Below are positions 25,967-35,330 of a stretch of DNA of 64,000 bases, in pieces. A program made the translations under genes and the position numbers. Source of the DNA: Qipengyuania gaetbuli (GTDB taxonomy: Bacteria; Pseudomonadota; Alphaproteobacteria; Sphingomonadales; Sphingomonadaceae); the NCBI RefSeq assembly GCF_020171365.1, contig NZ_JAIUZO010000002.1, positions 1,736,001 through 1,800,000 on the forward strand. Direction: 5' to 3'. The notes under the pieces were generated by a model. The model made no database searches, had not been told where the DNA came from, and saw only the letters and a program-made list of their open reading frames with translations. Positions within the stretch are counted from its first letter, which is position 1. Each line of letters opens with the position of its first letter.

Positions 25967-27307
25967 TCAGGCGCTTGCAGGCGAGGGCAGCGACTTCACG
26001 TGAATGTCCTGCTGCGGATAGGGCATGGTCAGCCCGCGCTTCTCGAACGCCTCTTTCACGCTGCGCGTCAGGTCGCAGTGGACATCCCAGTAGTCCCCTG
26101 CCGCCACCCACGGCCTGCAGACAAACGTCACCGCGCTCGCGCCCAGTTCGGTCGGGCGGATTTCCGGAGCGGGATCGGCAAGGACCTTGGGATGGGCAGC
26201 GACCTGCTGCTGCAGGACATCGAGCACGTCCTGGATGGGGTCGCCGTATGAAGCGCCGAACACCAGGTCGACGCGACGCGTCTCGCTGGCCGTCGCATTC
26301 ACGATGACATTGCCCCAGACGTTCTTGTTGGGGACGATGACGATGCGATTGTCCGGCGTGGCCACGGTGGTACCCACCATGCTGACATTCCTGACCGTGC
26401 CGCCGACGCCGCCGACTTCGATGTAATCGCCTTCGTCGAACGGCTGGTTGATCATGATCATCAGCCCGCTCGCAAGATTGCCGAGCGTATCCTGGAAGGC
26501 GAAGGCGAGGATGAAGGACGCACCCCCGATCAGCGCGAAGACGGGCGTGATGTCGACATCGATCGAAGCGAGGACGATGACGATGCCGGCCAGTATGAAG
26601 AGCCAGAAGAATGCTCCGACGATGAAGGCCTGCAGGAGTTTCGACAGACTGGTGAATCGCCCGATCCAGAGCCGGACGAAACCTTTCGCCACCCGTGCCG
26701 CCAGCACGATGGCACCGAGGGCAAGGAGAGCCACCAGCACCCTTTTCAGCAAGGCAATTCCGCCGTCCGGCCTGCCGAGCCACTCGACCATCGAGCCGAA
26801 CAGGGCCTTGGCGCTGGCCTGCGAGGTTTCTTCGAACAGGATACCGTTCCGGTAAGCCCTCAGGCGGGCGACCTGATCCGGATCGCCGCCCTTCCTTTCG
26901 AGGGAATCGACCACCAGCGTGAACTTCTCGAGCAGCTTGGCGCGCTGTTCGACGAGAGTGATGATCCTGGCGATCTTCGCCTCGTCGGCAGGGTCTTTGC
27001 CACCGACTCTGTCGGCCTGGGCGCGGGCGATTTCCTCGGTTTTTGCGCGGACGAGGCCGAGCCACGTATCGCTGGCCTGCTGCAGTTCATCCGCAGTCAG
27101 CGGTACGAGCAGGTGCGCCAGTTCCGGATTGGATATCTCTGGCCGGGTGACCATGGAGACGAGGTCTTCCTCGCCTGCATCCGCTGCGGTTTCTTCGACA
27201 GCCGGTGCTGCAGTTTCCTCCGCGGCGTCCTGGGCGTTCGCCACATGGGCGAACGCAAGCGTCCAGAACGCCGCGAAGCACAGCGCGATTATCCTTGAAA
27301 CAGCCAA
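25967..27307 (-). CDS. MscS-family mechanosensitive ion channel
   Basis: 446 residues. Signal peptide 1-25 (ANAQ), a periplasmic acidic/coiled region to about 165, three hydrophobic segments (about 185-205, 222-250, 255-275), then the pore-lining TM3 signature ILAFAFQDTLGNLASGLMI and the MscS beta domain (GDYIEVGGVGGTVRNV, VIVPNKNVWGNVI). The C-terminal alpha/beta domain is present. Such channels sit in the inner membrane and release solutes on hypo-osmotic shock. It lies 25 bp downstream of the serine hydrolase gene on the same strand, so cotranscription is possible. Confidence 0.9.
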   Translation of the reverse strand: MAVSRIIALCFAAFWTLAFAHVANAQDAAEETAAPAVEETAADAGEEDLVSMVTRPEISNPELAHLLVPLTADELQQASDTWLGLVRAKTEEIARAQADRVGGKDPADEAKIARIITLVEQRAKLLEKFTLVVDSLERKGGDPDQVARLRAYRNGILFEETSQASAKALFGSMVEWLGRPDGGIALLKRVLVALLALGAIVLAARVAKGFVRLWIGRFTSLSKLLQAFIVGAFFWLFILAGIVIVLASIDVDITPVFALIGGASFILAFAFQDTLGNLASGLMIMINQPFDEGDYIEVGGVGGTVRNVSMVGTTVATPDNRIVIVPNKNVWGNVIVNATASETRRVDLVFGASYGDPIQDVLDVLQQQVAAHPKVLADPAPEIRPTELGASAVTFVCRPWVAAGDYWDVHCDLTRSVKEAFEKRGLTMPYPQQDIHVKSLPSPASA

Positions 27308-27332
27308 TCCGGCCTCCTCGTCTCGGGCGGCC

Positions 27333-28676
27333 TCAATCCTTTGCCATCAGGTATTCGGCCACCGCCTGGTAGGCGGGCAGCGAGGTAGGATCGATCCTGC
27401 CGTTCGCTGCTGTCGGGAAGGAAGCGAAGCGCACCAGCACCATCTCTGCCGTAGGATCGACATAGATGGTCTGGCCATGCACACCGCGGGCGGCATAGGC
27501 GCCGTGCTCGTTATGGAAGACCCACCACTGGCTGGTGTAGCTGCCGTTCGGAATGGTCGGGAAGCCGGCGAATTTCGACGGATCGCCGCCTTGCCGGATT
27601 CGCTGCGCTACTTCTGCAGGGAAGAGCCTGCGGCCGTTGATGACCCCCTCGTCGAGCATGAGCTGGCCGAGCCGGCCAAGGTCCCTCAGGCTCGCGGTGA
27701 GACCGCCACCGGCGAAGGGCACGCCCTTGCCGTCGACCGTCTGGTAGGCGGCCTGTTCCGCGCCCATCTTCGACCACAGCCGTTCGGATGCGAGCTGGGT
27801 CACTTCCTTCCCGGTCACGCGGGTGATGATCCAGCCGAGCATGTCGGAATTGATCGTCTTGTAGTGGAACTCGTCACCGTGGCGCCCTTCGGGCTGCACC
27901 TGCTGGAGGTATTCCCAATAGCCGTTCGGGCCCTTGTAGCCTTCGGGCTTGGGCAGCGGGCTGGCGGCGCGGGAATAGACCCAGATATCGGCATTGGGAT
28001 CGGCGTAATTCTCCGAATATTTCACGCCGGTGGTCATATCCATGACCTCGCGCACGGTCGCCGTGGCGAAAGCGCTACCCTTGATTTCGGGAATGATGTC
28101 GATGACGCGCTTGGTTTCATCGAGCGTGCCCTCGGTCACGAGGATCTGGGCGAGAAGGCCGGTCAGCGACTTGGTCATCGACATGGCGGCGTGCTTGCCA
28201 TCTTCGGTCAGGCAGCCCGAGTATTTCTCGTACACCACCCGGCCCTTGTGCATGATCAGCATGCCGTCGGTGTAATTGGCGCCGAGCGAATCCTTCCACG
28301 TCATCTGCCCGTCCGAATTCATCGGCGTGAATGTCAGTGCGTCGATCTCTTCCGCGTACTGCGTAAGTTCGTCGGGCGTCAGGTAGGACAGCGGAACCGG
28401 CGCGCCGAGCCCTCGGCTGATTTCTTCCGTCGGAAGGAATTCGCGCAGGTGGCAAACGCTCCACCGCAGGCGAGGGAAGCTGAAATAGACCGAATCGGGC
28501 TGGGTGATGATCTTGTCGGCAGGCGGCGGCGAACCGACCATCCAGCCGAGTACGCGCGGATCGGATTCCTCTGCCGAAAGGGGCGGCTGACCCTGCTGGG
28601 CCGATGCCGATGCCGAAAGGCCTGCAGCGACAGCAAGCGAAAGCCCCATCGCGGGGAGTCTGGAAATGAAACGCAT
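27333..28676 (-). CDS. Beta-lactamase-family serine hydrolase (class C fold), secreted
   Basis: 447 residues. Signal peptide about 1-26, then a serine beta-lactamase-like domain with the SxxK motif at Ser166-Lys169 (AMSMTKSLTG) and a C-terminal GVHGQTIYVDP in the KTG position (HGQ variant). This is the pattern of class C-related esterases and peptidases rather than true antibiotic-hydrolysing enzymes. GGGAG precedes ATG 28676; the frame extends to 28703 but that start overlaps the upstream gene. It lies in a same-strand series with two small secreted proteins and a porin. Confidence 0.85.
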   Translation of the reverse strand: MRFISRLPAMGLSLAVAAGLSASASAQQGQPPLSAEESDPRVLGWMVGSPPPADKIITQPDSVYFSFPRLRWSVCHLREFLPTEEISRGLGAPVPLSYLTPDELTQYAEEIDALTFTPMNSDGQMTWKDSLGANYTDGMLIMHKGRVVYEKYSGCLTEDGKHAAMSMTKSLTGLLAQILVTEGTLDETKRVIDIIPEIKGSAFATATVREVMDMTTGVKYSENYADPNADIWVYSRAASPLPKPEGYKGPNGYWEYLQQVQPEGRHGDEFHYKTINSDMLGWIITRVTGKEVTQLASERLWSKMGAEQAAYQTVDGKGVPFAGGGLTASLRDLGRLGQLMLDEGVINGRRLFPAEVAQRIRQGGDPSKFAGFPTIPNGSYTSQWWVFHNEHGAYAARGVHGQTIYVDPTAEMVLVRFASFPTAANGRIDPTSLPAYQAVAEYLMAKD

Positions 28677-28699
28677 GGAATTACTCCCTGTTCGAGGCC

Positions 28700-29149
28700 T
28701 CAATCGTCATCCGTGACAGCAGCGATCACGCCGATCACGGCCGCTCCGACGAGCACGCCCGTCAGGACATCCGCACCGTCATTGTCGGTCCGCTTGTAAT
28801 ACCGGCGAAGGTAATCGTTGCGGTTCCAGTAGCGTCCGTCACGCCACCAGCGACCGTTGCCGCGGTAGAACCGGTCGTAATAATCCTCGCGGATTTCGCG
28901 GCTCACTTCGCGCCGTGCTTCGCGGCGTTCGCGGGCGACTTCGCGATTGGCCTTGCGGTATTCGCGCTCGACGCATTCGCGGTCCTTGCAGCGCCTGATG
29001 CGTTCGTCCGCTTCCCGCCTCTCGCGATTGACCTCGCGGTTGGCTTCGCGGATTTCCCGGCGCACTTCCCAGCTCTGTGCCTGCACTTCGGACGGGATAG
29101 CCGTGAGAACGGTTACCGTGCCGAGCGCCATCAATATTTTGGCGTACAT
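28700..29149 (-). CDS. Small secreted Arg/Glu-rich protein, RcnB-like architecture
   Basis: 149 residues. Signal peptide 1-24 (EVQA). The mature part is dominated by REIREANREVNRERREAD-type heptad-like repeats (about 27-95), probably a long charged helix, then an aromatic block (YYDRFYRGNGRWWRDGRYW), and a hydrophobic C-terminal segment VLTGVLVGAAVIGVIAAV ending in acidic residues. The WRDGRYW/YLRRYYK part resembles RcnB-like periplasmic proteins; function unknown. It is separated by 3 bp from the upstream gene and 23 bp from the hydrolase, so cotranscription is likely. Confidence 0.65.
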   Translation of the reverse strand: MYAKILMALGTVTVLTAIPSEVQAQSWEVRREIREANREVNRERREADERIRRCKDRECVEREYRKANREVARERREARREVSREIREDYYDRFYRGNGRWWRDGRYWNRNDYLRRYYKRTDNDGADVLTGVLVGAAVIGVIAAVTDDD

Positions 29150-29152
29150 GGC

Positions 29153-29539
29153 TCAGCCCTCCTGTGCCGCGCCGCGGAATTTCGCCGCGCGCCGTTCGTA
29201 CTGCTTGAGGACTTCGGCGCAGTTCTCGGTCTCGACGGCAACACTGGTGCCGTAACCGAAGGCGGAGGAGAACAGGAAGGCGCGGTCGACACCGAGCAGC
29301 CGGGCGATGGAGGCGTTCATGTCCAGCACGTCCCGCTCAAAAGCGACCTGCTGGCTTTCGGCGACGCACCCGCGCGAGAGACCGGCGATGTAGCCGAAAT
29401 TCTTGAGGCCGTTATCGACCTGCTCTTCCTGGCTGAGCGTTTCGCCGGCATCGTCCTGCGCTACTGCAGGCGACAGGCCCATGGTGGCCATGGCAAGGGC
29501 GCCAGCGCCGAGAGATTTTCCAAGAAGCTTTTTCATCAC
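29153..29539 (-). CDS. Small secreted hypothetical protein
   Basis: 128 residues. Signal peptide about 1-27 (PAVAQ), then an acidic helical domain with two cysteines (SRGCVAESQ and ENCAEVLKQYERRAAKF) that could form a disulfide in the periplasm. I do not recognise a family. It follows the porin gene by about 70 bp on the same strand. Confidence 0.65.
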   Translation of the reverse strand: MMKKLLGKSLGAGALAMATMGLSPAVAQDDAGETLSQEEQVDNGLKNFGYIAGLSRGCVAESQQVAFERDVLDMNASIARLLGVDRAFLFSSAFGYGTSVAVETENCAEVLKQYERRAAKFRGAAQEG

Positions 29540-29610
29540 TGTCTCTCCTCAATTCGAAAGCCGCTGTCCGGGTAAGGCGCGACTTCATTGGGCCCGACGG
29601 CCCGATCCGG

Positions 29611-31089
29611 TCACATATTGACGACGAGATTCACAAAGCCACCCGTCCACGCGGGTGCATCACCACCGAAGGCATTCTCGATCCCCTTGCCGGGAATGGA
29701 GATGCTGAACCCTCCGGTCAGGAAGGCATTGGGCGTCAGTACGCGGGTGTATTCGATGAAGAAATCGTCCGCGAGATGGTTGGCGGTGACGCCGGCAATC
29801 ACGGCGCCCAAATCGTCGGTGATCTCGAGTCGGGTTGCCTGGCCGAACTGGATCGGGCTGCGCTGCTCGTTCACCCGGATGTGCGCGGCCCTCAGCGTCA
29901 GGAAGTCACGCGGGCTGGGCATGGTCTTGAGCGTCAGCTGGTGCGACTGCACGTTCGAGTTGATGAAGACGAGCGCCGCCTTCGAACCCGTGGCCCAGCT
30001 TGCGGGCGAGCCTTCGTAGTTGAGCGGGTCGAACCGCTCCAGTTCGGGCGTGTCGGGATCGTCGCCCGAGAAGGTCTGGTAGGAATAGAACAGGTCGGGG
30101 CGCCACGGCTTGTCGTTCCAGGCATGACCGATCTTGATGCGTCCACCCCACGCGTCGAGGCTGACGCGGTCGTTCCATTCATAGGCACCGTCGAGGCCGA
30201 CATAGAAGCCGGGCAGCGCACCCTTGGCCGGGTGGAACATGCCGTAGAATGACAGCGCGTTGAGGCCCTCGCGCCCGCCGTCGAGGAATGCGGGCGGACC
30301 GTTGCCGCCCGGCGCTGCCTGCGGATACGGAGCGCCCGATTGCAGGACGTTGACGTAGCTGACGCCGGCGAAATCGGTCTTGTCGAAATCGTAGCGGATG
30401 TCGCCGCCGACGCTGTGCGTCTTGGTGTTGTTCGATGCGAGCTCGTTCGGGTCGATGAAGAATCCGGTCGCGGTAAGGCCCTGGTAGCGGAAGCGGCCGA
30501 TGATGGTGCGCTCCCACGCCTTGCGCGGGCCAAGCTTGACGGCACCGCGTTCGAAACCGTTGGAAGCACCGTTGGAAATCAGCATGCCCGTGCCGAGCTT
30601 CAGTTCCTGCGCACCGGCCGACAGGTCGAACTGGCCGGTTTCGACCGAGCCCGTGCGGAAGCCGACATAGGCCTCTTCGATGGTTACGCGGCTGGTGTTC
30701 TGCTGGTCGAAGGCGTCAGTACCGAGCGTCGCCGAGGCGACCATGGAAAAGCCGCCGTAGAACTGGATGTCCGAGCTTGCGTCATGGGTGATCTCGACGC
30801 CCGGCTTCACATAGAATTCGAGCCATTGCGTGTCCGAATCGAAACCGGCCGAGGGAGCGAACTTGTCCGCCAGGTTCCAGTAGAGATTTTCTTCGGCGAC
30901 GGCGTTTACGCCGCCTTCGAACGTATACTTGATCTGGGTCGGGCCTTGGTCGGCGGCGGGTTCGGCATCCTGCGCGAATGCGGGCGATCCGAAGGCGAGT
31001 GGCGAAACAGCGGCGGCCAGCAACACGAGGGGTCTGACGCGCATCGCGCGAAACCCACGAGCGGTAGAACTGTCACCTTCTGCATGCAT
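29611..31089 (-). CDS. Outer-membrane porin, alginate-export-like
   Basis: 492 residues; alternating amphipathic beta strands run through the protein, ending in GGFVNLVVNM. The overall pattern fits the alginate_export / DUF1302-like single-chain porin group (TWLEFYVKPGVEITHD, FGGFSMVA, ELKLGTGMLISNG). AGGGAGG sits 7 bases before ATG 31089, which decides the start and gives an unusually long N region before the signal hydrophobic core (VRPLVLLAAAVSPLAFGSPAFAQ region). Substrate unknown. It is divergent from the HTH regulator at 31216, which may control it. Confidence 0.72.
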   Translation of the reverse strand: MHAEGDSSTARGFRAMRVRPLVLLAAAVSPLAFGSPAFAQDAEPAADQGPTQIKYTFEGGVNAVAEENLYWNLADKFAPSAGFDSDTQWLEFYVKPGVEITHDASSDIQFYGGFSMVASATLGTDAFDQQNTSRVTIEEAYVGFRTGSVETGQFDLSAGAQELKLGTGMLISNGASNGFERGAVKLGPRKAWERTIIGRFRYQGLTATGFFIDPNELASNNTKTHSVGGDIRYDFDKTDFAGVSYVNVLQSGAPYPQAAPGGNGPPAFLDGGREGLNALSFYGMFHPAKGALPGFYVGLDGAYEWNDRVSLDAWGGRIKIGHAWNDKPWRPDLFYSYQTFSGDDPDTPELERFDPLNYEGSPASWATGSKAALVFINSNVQSHQLTLKTMPSPRDFLTLRAAHIRVNEQRSPIQFGQATRLEITDDLGAVIAGVTANHLADDFFIEYTRVLTPNAFLTGGFSISIPGKGIENAFGGDAPAWTGGFVNLVVNM

Positions 31090-31215
31090 ACGCCAACCTC
31101 CCTGAAAGGAATGAATGGCGACCCGACTGGCCCTATGCGCCTCAAATGATGCGATTTACCAGCTACCAATTACCCAAAATGGGCACTAAACGCAATTTTC
31201 CTGTCGGGCGCTTTA

Positions 31216-31692
31216 ATGGGGGTGGAATTGCCCAATATCGCCGAAGAACATTTTTCCCTCCTCTGGCCGCGCCATGTCGAAGGCATGATCGCCCTCTTGT
31301 CCGAGTTGAGGGATGCATTCGGCGGCGATCTCGATGCCGCACTCATCATGGCGGTCGTCGGTGCGGCCCTGCTGCCGGCTGACAGATTGCCCGTCTCGTT
31401 CAGCTATGCCGATCTGCTCGCGCGCAAGAACATCGATTTCCGCAAGCCCTTGAACACGCTCTCGATCGCGCAGGTCACCGGGATTCCTCGCGAGACCGTC
31501 AGGCGCAAGATCGCGAAGATGGAAGAGAAGAACTGGATTGCTCGCGACAGCAAGGGGCACTGGCAGATCGGATCGCGCGGGTCGGAGGATCTTCGGCCGA
31601 TGACGGAACTGTCGCTCAAATACATCTCCAGCATTGCCGAGGGGCTGGATCTTGCGAGAAACGGAAAAGCCGACGCCTTGCGAATTATCTGA
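31216..31692 (+). CDS. Winged-helix/HTH transcriptional regulator
   Basis: 158 residues. A helix-turn-helix is visible in LNTLSIAQVTGIPRETVRRKIAKMEEKNWIARDSKGHW (about 78-115), with the wing formed by WIARDSKGHWQI. The N-terminal part is helical. It resembles small MarR/GntR-like winged helices without a ligand domain. The gene is divergent from the porin (126-bp shared upstream region) and convergent with the TIR-TolB gene. No clear ribosome-binding site is seen, so the start is provisional. Confidence 0.68.
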   Translation: MGVELPNIAEEHFSLLWPRHVEGMIALLSELRDAFGGDLDAALIMAVVGAALLPADRLPVSFSYADLLARKNIDFRKPLNTLSIAQVTGIPRETVRRKIAKMEEKNWIARDSKGHWQIGSRGSEDLRPMTELSLKYISSIAEGLDLARNGKADALRII

Positions 31693-31709
31693 AAGCGGCG
31701 GGGCGCTCG

Positions 31710-33323
31710 CTATTCCATCACCTGCGCCAGCATCGCCTGCATCGAGGCGCGCTGTTCCGGGTTCTGTACGACCGCCAGCGATCGTTCGATCACCGATGGC
31801 GGATCGAGCCTGCGGGCCATGGTCTGCGCTTCCTCGGGCCTGCCCATCGCCGCAAGGCACAAGGTCAGGCCGAAAATGCCGGGACTGTGATCGGGAGCAA
31901 GATGCAGCGATTCCGATAGCACCATATGCGCTTCGTCCAGCCGTCCCAGCCCGACGAGGCACAGGCCCTTGCCCGAAAGCAGGCCGTAGCGCCGCGCGGA
32001 ATGGGGATCGAGCCTCAGGGATTCCTCGAAATGCTCGATGCCTTCTTCCGGTCGACCGGCCGCAAGCGCAGTCCATCCGGCGTAGAGGCGGGTGAGGGCC
32101 GAGCCGGGATTTACCTCCAGCGCGCGGCCGATGAGGCGCTCCGCTGTCGGCAGGTCTTCGCCGAGCGCCACGAGCACCCCGGCGCCGTGCGCCAGCACAT
32201 AGGTGTCCTCTCCCCGCAGGCGCAGGGCGAGGTCGAGGTAACGATGCGCCTTTTCGCGGTGCTCCTCGCCGTTCTCGTCCCACTGCGAATTGTAATAGAC
32301 CGCATGGCTCATCGCCAGAATGACGGCGGCCCATGCGAATTTCGGGTCGAGGCGTAGCGCTTCCTCGGCGGCCTCGATCGCGACTTCCATGTCCTCGCGA
32401 TCCCAGCTCATGGTGGCGGCGTTGGCCCGCAGGAAGAGCTCGTAGGCGCCGGGGGAACTGGTCGGCCGCTCCACCGCGCGGCGGGTTTCGAGCGCCTCGA
32501 TCGTCGCGTCGATCGCGCTGGCGACCGAATTGGCGATGCGGTCCTGTAGTTCGAAGACATCTTCGAGCTCGTCGTCGAAACGGCCGGCCCAGACCTGCGC
32601 CCCGCCTTCGCCGTCGATCAGCGACACTGCAATGCGAACTCGTCCGCTGGCCCTGCGCACGCTGCCTACGAGCAGGTAGCGCACCCCCAGTTCGAGCGCT
32701 ATTTCCGGCAGGGGCAACGTGCTGTCGCGGTAGACCCTGCTGGTCGAAGCTCCGAGAACGAAAAGGACATTGAACCGCGAGAGGACGGTGGCGATTTCCT
32801 CGACGATGCCGTCGGCGAAATACTCGTCGCTTTCCTGCGGCGAAAGATCCTTGAAGGGCAGGACGGCGATGCTCGGAATGGTTGCCTTCTGGGTGCCCAT
32901 GGCAGGCCGGGGTGAGGCCTTGGGCACCGGCTCGCCGGCTTCGGCCAGTTCCTCGATCGTTGCCAGCAGGCGGTGCCAGGCAGGGCTTTCCTTGCCGTCC
33001 CACCCGCTCATGTCGAGGCAGTGGATCTGGTTGAAGGGGAGAGGCGGCTGCGCTCCGTCGAGCGTGACCTGGACCAGCTTGCCATCCTGCCGGGCCGTAT
33101 CGGCTTCCGCCCGCACCCATTGCGACCGCGCGGCTGCCGATGACCAGAGGGCCACGACCGCTTCTGCATCGCGCAGGCGTTCCTCGATCACCTCGGCATA
33201 GGCACGGTGTGCGGGAAGCTGGTCGTCGCGCCAGACCTTGTAGCCGTGGAGGCGCAGCATCTCCGCCAGCAAGCGCGCCTTGCGCTCGTCCGCCCGGGCA
33301 TAGGAAATGAAGATCCCGCTCAT
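31710..33323 (-). CDS. TIR domain - TolB_N-like - TPR protein
   Basis: 537 residues. The TIR domain (1-about 125) begins IFISYARADERKA and has the BB-loop region WRDDQLPAHRAY and Glu73 in SQWVRAE, at the position of the catalytic Glu of NAD-hydrolysing TIR proteins. About 150-260 resembles TolB N-terminal/FlgO-like sequence (IAVLPFKDLSPQESDEYFADG). The rest (about 270-520) is TPR-like helices. It is a cytoplasmic protein with no signal peptide. This architecture occurs widely in alphaproteobacteria; whether the TIR is enzymatic or a scaffold is unknown. It lies divergent from the lipoxygenase operon. Confidence 0.8.
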   Translation of the reverse strand: MSGIFISYARADERKARLLAEMLRLHGYKVWRDDQLPAHRAYAEVIEERLRDAEAVVALWSSAAARSQWVRAEADTARQDGKLVQVTLDGAQPPLPFNQIHCLDMSGWDGKESPAWHRLLATIEELAEAGEPVPKASPRPAMGTQKATIPSIAVLPFKDLSPQESDEYFADGIVEEIATVLSRFNVLFVLGASTSRVYRDSTLPLPEIALELGVRYLLVGSVRRASGRVRIAVSLIDGEGGAQVWAGRFDDELEDVFELQDRIANSVASAIDATIEALETRRAVERPTSSPGAYELFLRANAATMSWDREDMEVAIEAAEEALRLDPKFAWAAVILAMSHAVYYNSQWDENGEEHREKAHRYLDLALRLRGEDTYVLAHGAGVLVALGEDLPTAERLIGRALEVNPGSALTRLYAGWTALAAGRPEEGIEHFEESLRLDPHSARRYGLLSGKGLCLVGLGRLDEAHMVLSESLHLAPDHSPGIFGLTLCLAAMGRPEEAQTMARRLDPPSVIERSLAVVQNPEQRASMQAMLAQVME

Positions 33324-33437
33324 GGAATGCCGACCTATAACGCCTCCCTGTTTCGACCAAGCCCTTTGTTCCCCGCACGGGACACGGCGGTCAACCGCAG
33401 ATTGACTGGCGCCAAACCTGCTGACAGACTTTGCTTC

Positions 33438-35330
33438 ATGGGGGATACGGCAACACTACCGCAGCACGACCCTGATCGGCAGAAACGCTCTGCCGACCTT
33501 GCTGTCGCGCAGGCTCGCTATGCGATATCCTACGATATCGTGCCCGGAATTCCGATGGTGGCGCAGGTGCCGGAGGAGGCGACGCCGAGCAAGGAATGGA
33601 CGCTCCGCACGCTCTTGCCGCTCAAGAACATCCTCGCCAATGTGGTGGCAAACCGCTGCATCGAGGAAGAGCACGATGTCGAGAACGCCTTCGAGAAACA
33701 GGTCGCCAAGGGCCTGAGTTTCACCAACCTGATCAAGGGTTTCGGGGCAGGGATCGAAAAGGTGGGCGAGTTGCTCGACCACCTCGGCGAAGACGCCAGC
33801 CATTCGCTGATGAAGAAGGTTCTGCGCGGCCAGCACATTACCGGACATCACGATGCCACTGCCAGCAGCCCCTGGATGTCACCCCTGACGCCGCATGGGC
33901 GCCCTAAGTCCATCCAGTGCTATGACGACCTCTATCGCGAGGTCGCCCGCCCGCCTGTCATGGAAAAGTGGCAGGATGACGGCTGGTTTGCGCAGATGCG
34001 AGTCGCCGGACAGAACCCGATGCTGATCAAGGGCGTCGACGACTTGCCCGCCAAGTTTCCGGTCACCGAGGACCATTACGCCGTGAATGCCGAGGCCGGT
34101 GACACGCTGGCTGCGGCCCTGAAGGACGGTCGCCTCTTCCTGCTCGACTACGAGCTGATCGGCGATACGGTCGAGGACAATACGAACCCCATCCTCGGGG
34201 AGCGCAAGTACACACCCGCTCCGATTGCCCTGTTCGCCGTGCCGCCAACCGGCGGGTCCCTGCGCCCTGTCGCGATACAGGTAGGGCAGGATCCGGCAAA
34301 TTTCTCGATTTCCACCCCCGCCGACGGTTGGGCGTGGCAGAAGGCGAAGACCGCAGTGCAGGTCGCCGATGCGAACTATCACGAGCTGGTCTGCCATCTT
34401 GGCCAGACGCATCTCATCATGGAGGCGGCGGCGCTGGCGACGAAGCGCAACTTGTCTGAGCGGCACCCGCTCTACAAGCTGCTGATGCCGCATTTCGAAG
34501 GCACGCTGGCGATCAACAATTCGGCCGCCCATTCCATGCTGGCGCCGGGCGGCGTGATCGACCTGTCCTTCGGCGGCACGCTGGAAAGCATGATCCGGCT
34601 CGCCGGGCGGGCCGTGTCGGAATACGACTTCCATGCCGCCATGCCGCCGGCCGATTTCGCGCGGCGCAAGATCGGTCCGGAAGGGCGGCTCGTCGACTAC
34701 CCCTATCGTGACGATGCCCTGCGCCTGTGGGATGCCATCGGCGACTGGGCGCGGTCCTATGTCGATTATTACTATCGCAGCGATGCGGACGTCGCTGCCG
34801 ACGACGAACTCGGGGCCTGGTCGAAGACGCTTTCGTCGCCTCTGTCGGAAGGCGGGATCGGGGGTTTCACGCCGATCACCAACCGCGCCGACCTGCGCAA
34901 GGCGCTGGCCATGATCATGTTCACCGCCAGCGCGCAGCACGCGGCAGTCAATTTCACCCAGTGGGCGGACATGTCCTATTCACCCGCGCTTGCCGGAGCG
35001 CTGTGGGCGGAATGGAAGGAGGGGGACGCGACCGAGCAGGACTGGCTCGATCTCCTGCCCCCGCTCCAGTTCGGGGAGTTGCAGGCCGAGTTCCTCTCGC
35101 TTCTCGGCGGCGTCCACCACACCCATCTGGGCGAATACAAGTCCAACAGCTTCCCCTATTCCGACATGATCACCGAACCGGAGATCGTCGAGGGTGCTCT
35201 CGCCGTGTTCCAGGCGCGCCTGAAGGAAATCGAGATACAGATCGCCCGTGAAAACCGTGACCTCGTCACGCGCTCCGCACCCTATGTCTACCTCCTTCCG
35301 TCCAAGGTCCCGGCGAGCATCAACATATGA
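33438..35330 (+). CDS. Lipoxygenase
   Basis: 630 residues of the iron lipoxygenase family, rare in bacteria. The iron-ligand region is clear: YHELVCHLGQTHLIMEAAA gives His320-x4-His325, followed by the family RNLSERHPLYKLLMPHF block (338-353), then His501/Asn505 in HAAVNFTQW and a C-terminal Ile (...ASINI), the usual fifth ligand. It oxygenates polyunsaturated fatty acids to hydroperoxides. No PLAT domain and no signal peptide is seen, so it is probably cytoplasmic. The frame is open to 33207, but ATG 33438 starts after the divergent TIR gene. Its stop overlaps the P450 start (ATGA), implying an operon and coupled function. Confidence 0.88.
   Translation: MGDTATLPQHDPDRQKRSADLAVAQARYAISYDIVPGIPMVAQVPEEATPSKEWTLRTLLPLKNILANVVANRCIEEEHDVENAFEKQVAKGLSFTNLIKGFGAGIEKVGELLDHLGEDASHSLMKKVLRGQHITGHHDATASSPWMSPLTPHGRPKSIQCYDDLYREVARPPVMEKWQDDGWFAQMRVAGQNPMLIKGVDDLPAKFPVTEDHYAVNAEAGDTLAAALKDGRLFLLDYELIGDTVEDNTNPILGERKYTPAPIALFAVPPTGGSLRPVAIQVGQDPANFSISTPADGWAWQKAKTAVQVADANYHELVCHLGQTHLIMEAAALATKRNLSERHPLYKLLMPHFEGTLAINNSAAHSMLAPGGVIDLSFGGTLESMIRLAGRAVSEYDFHAAMPPADFARRKIGPEGRLVDYPYRDDALRLWDAIGDWARSYVDYYYRSDADVAADDELGAWSKTLSSPLSEGGIGGFTPITNRADLRKALAMIMFTASAQHAAVNFTQWADMSYSPALAGALWAEWKEGDATEQDWLDLLPPLQFGELQAEFLSLLGGVHHTHLGEYKSNSFPYSDMITEPEIVEGALAVFQARLKEIEIQIARENRDLVTRSAPYVYLLPSKVPASINI

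Noticed and set aside
31213..33378. 721-codon minus frame overlapping the TIR-TolB gene and the HTH gene
   Set aside because: Arg/Gly/Ala-rich shadow of real coding sequence in other frames.
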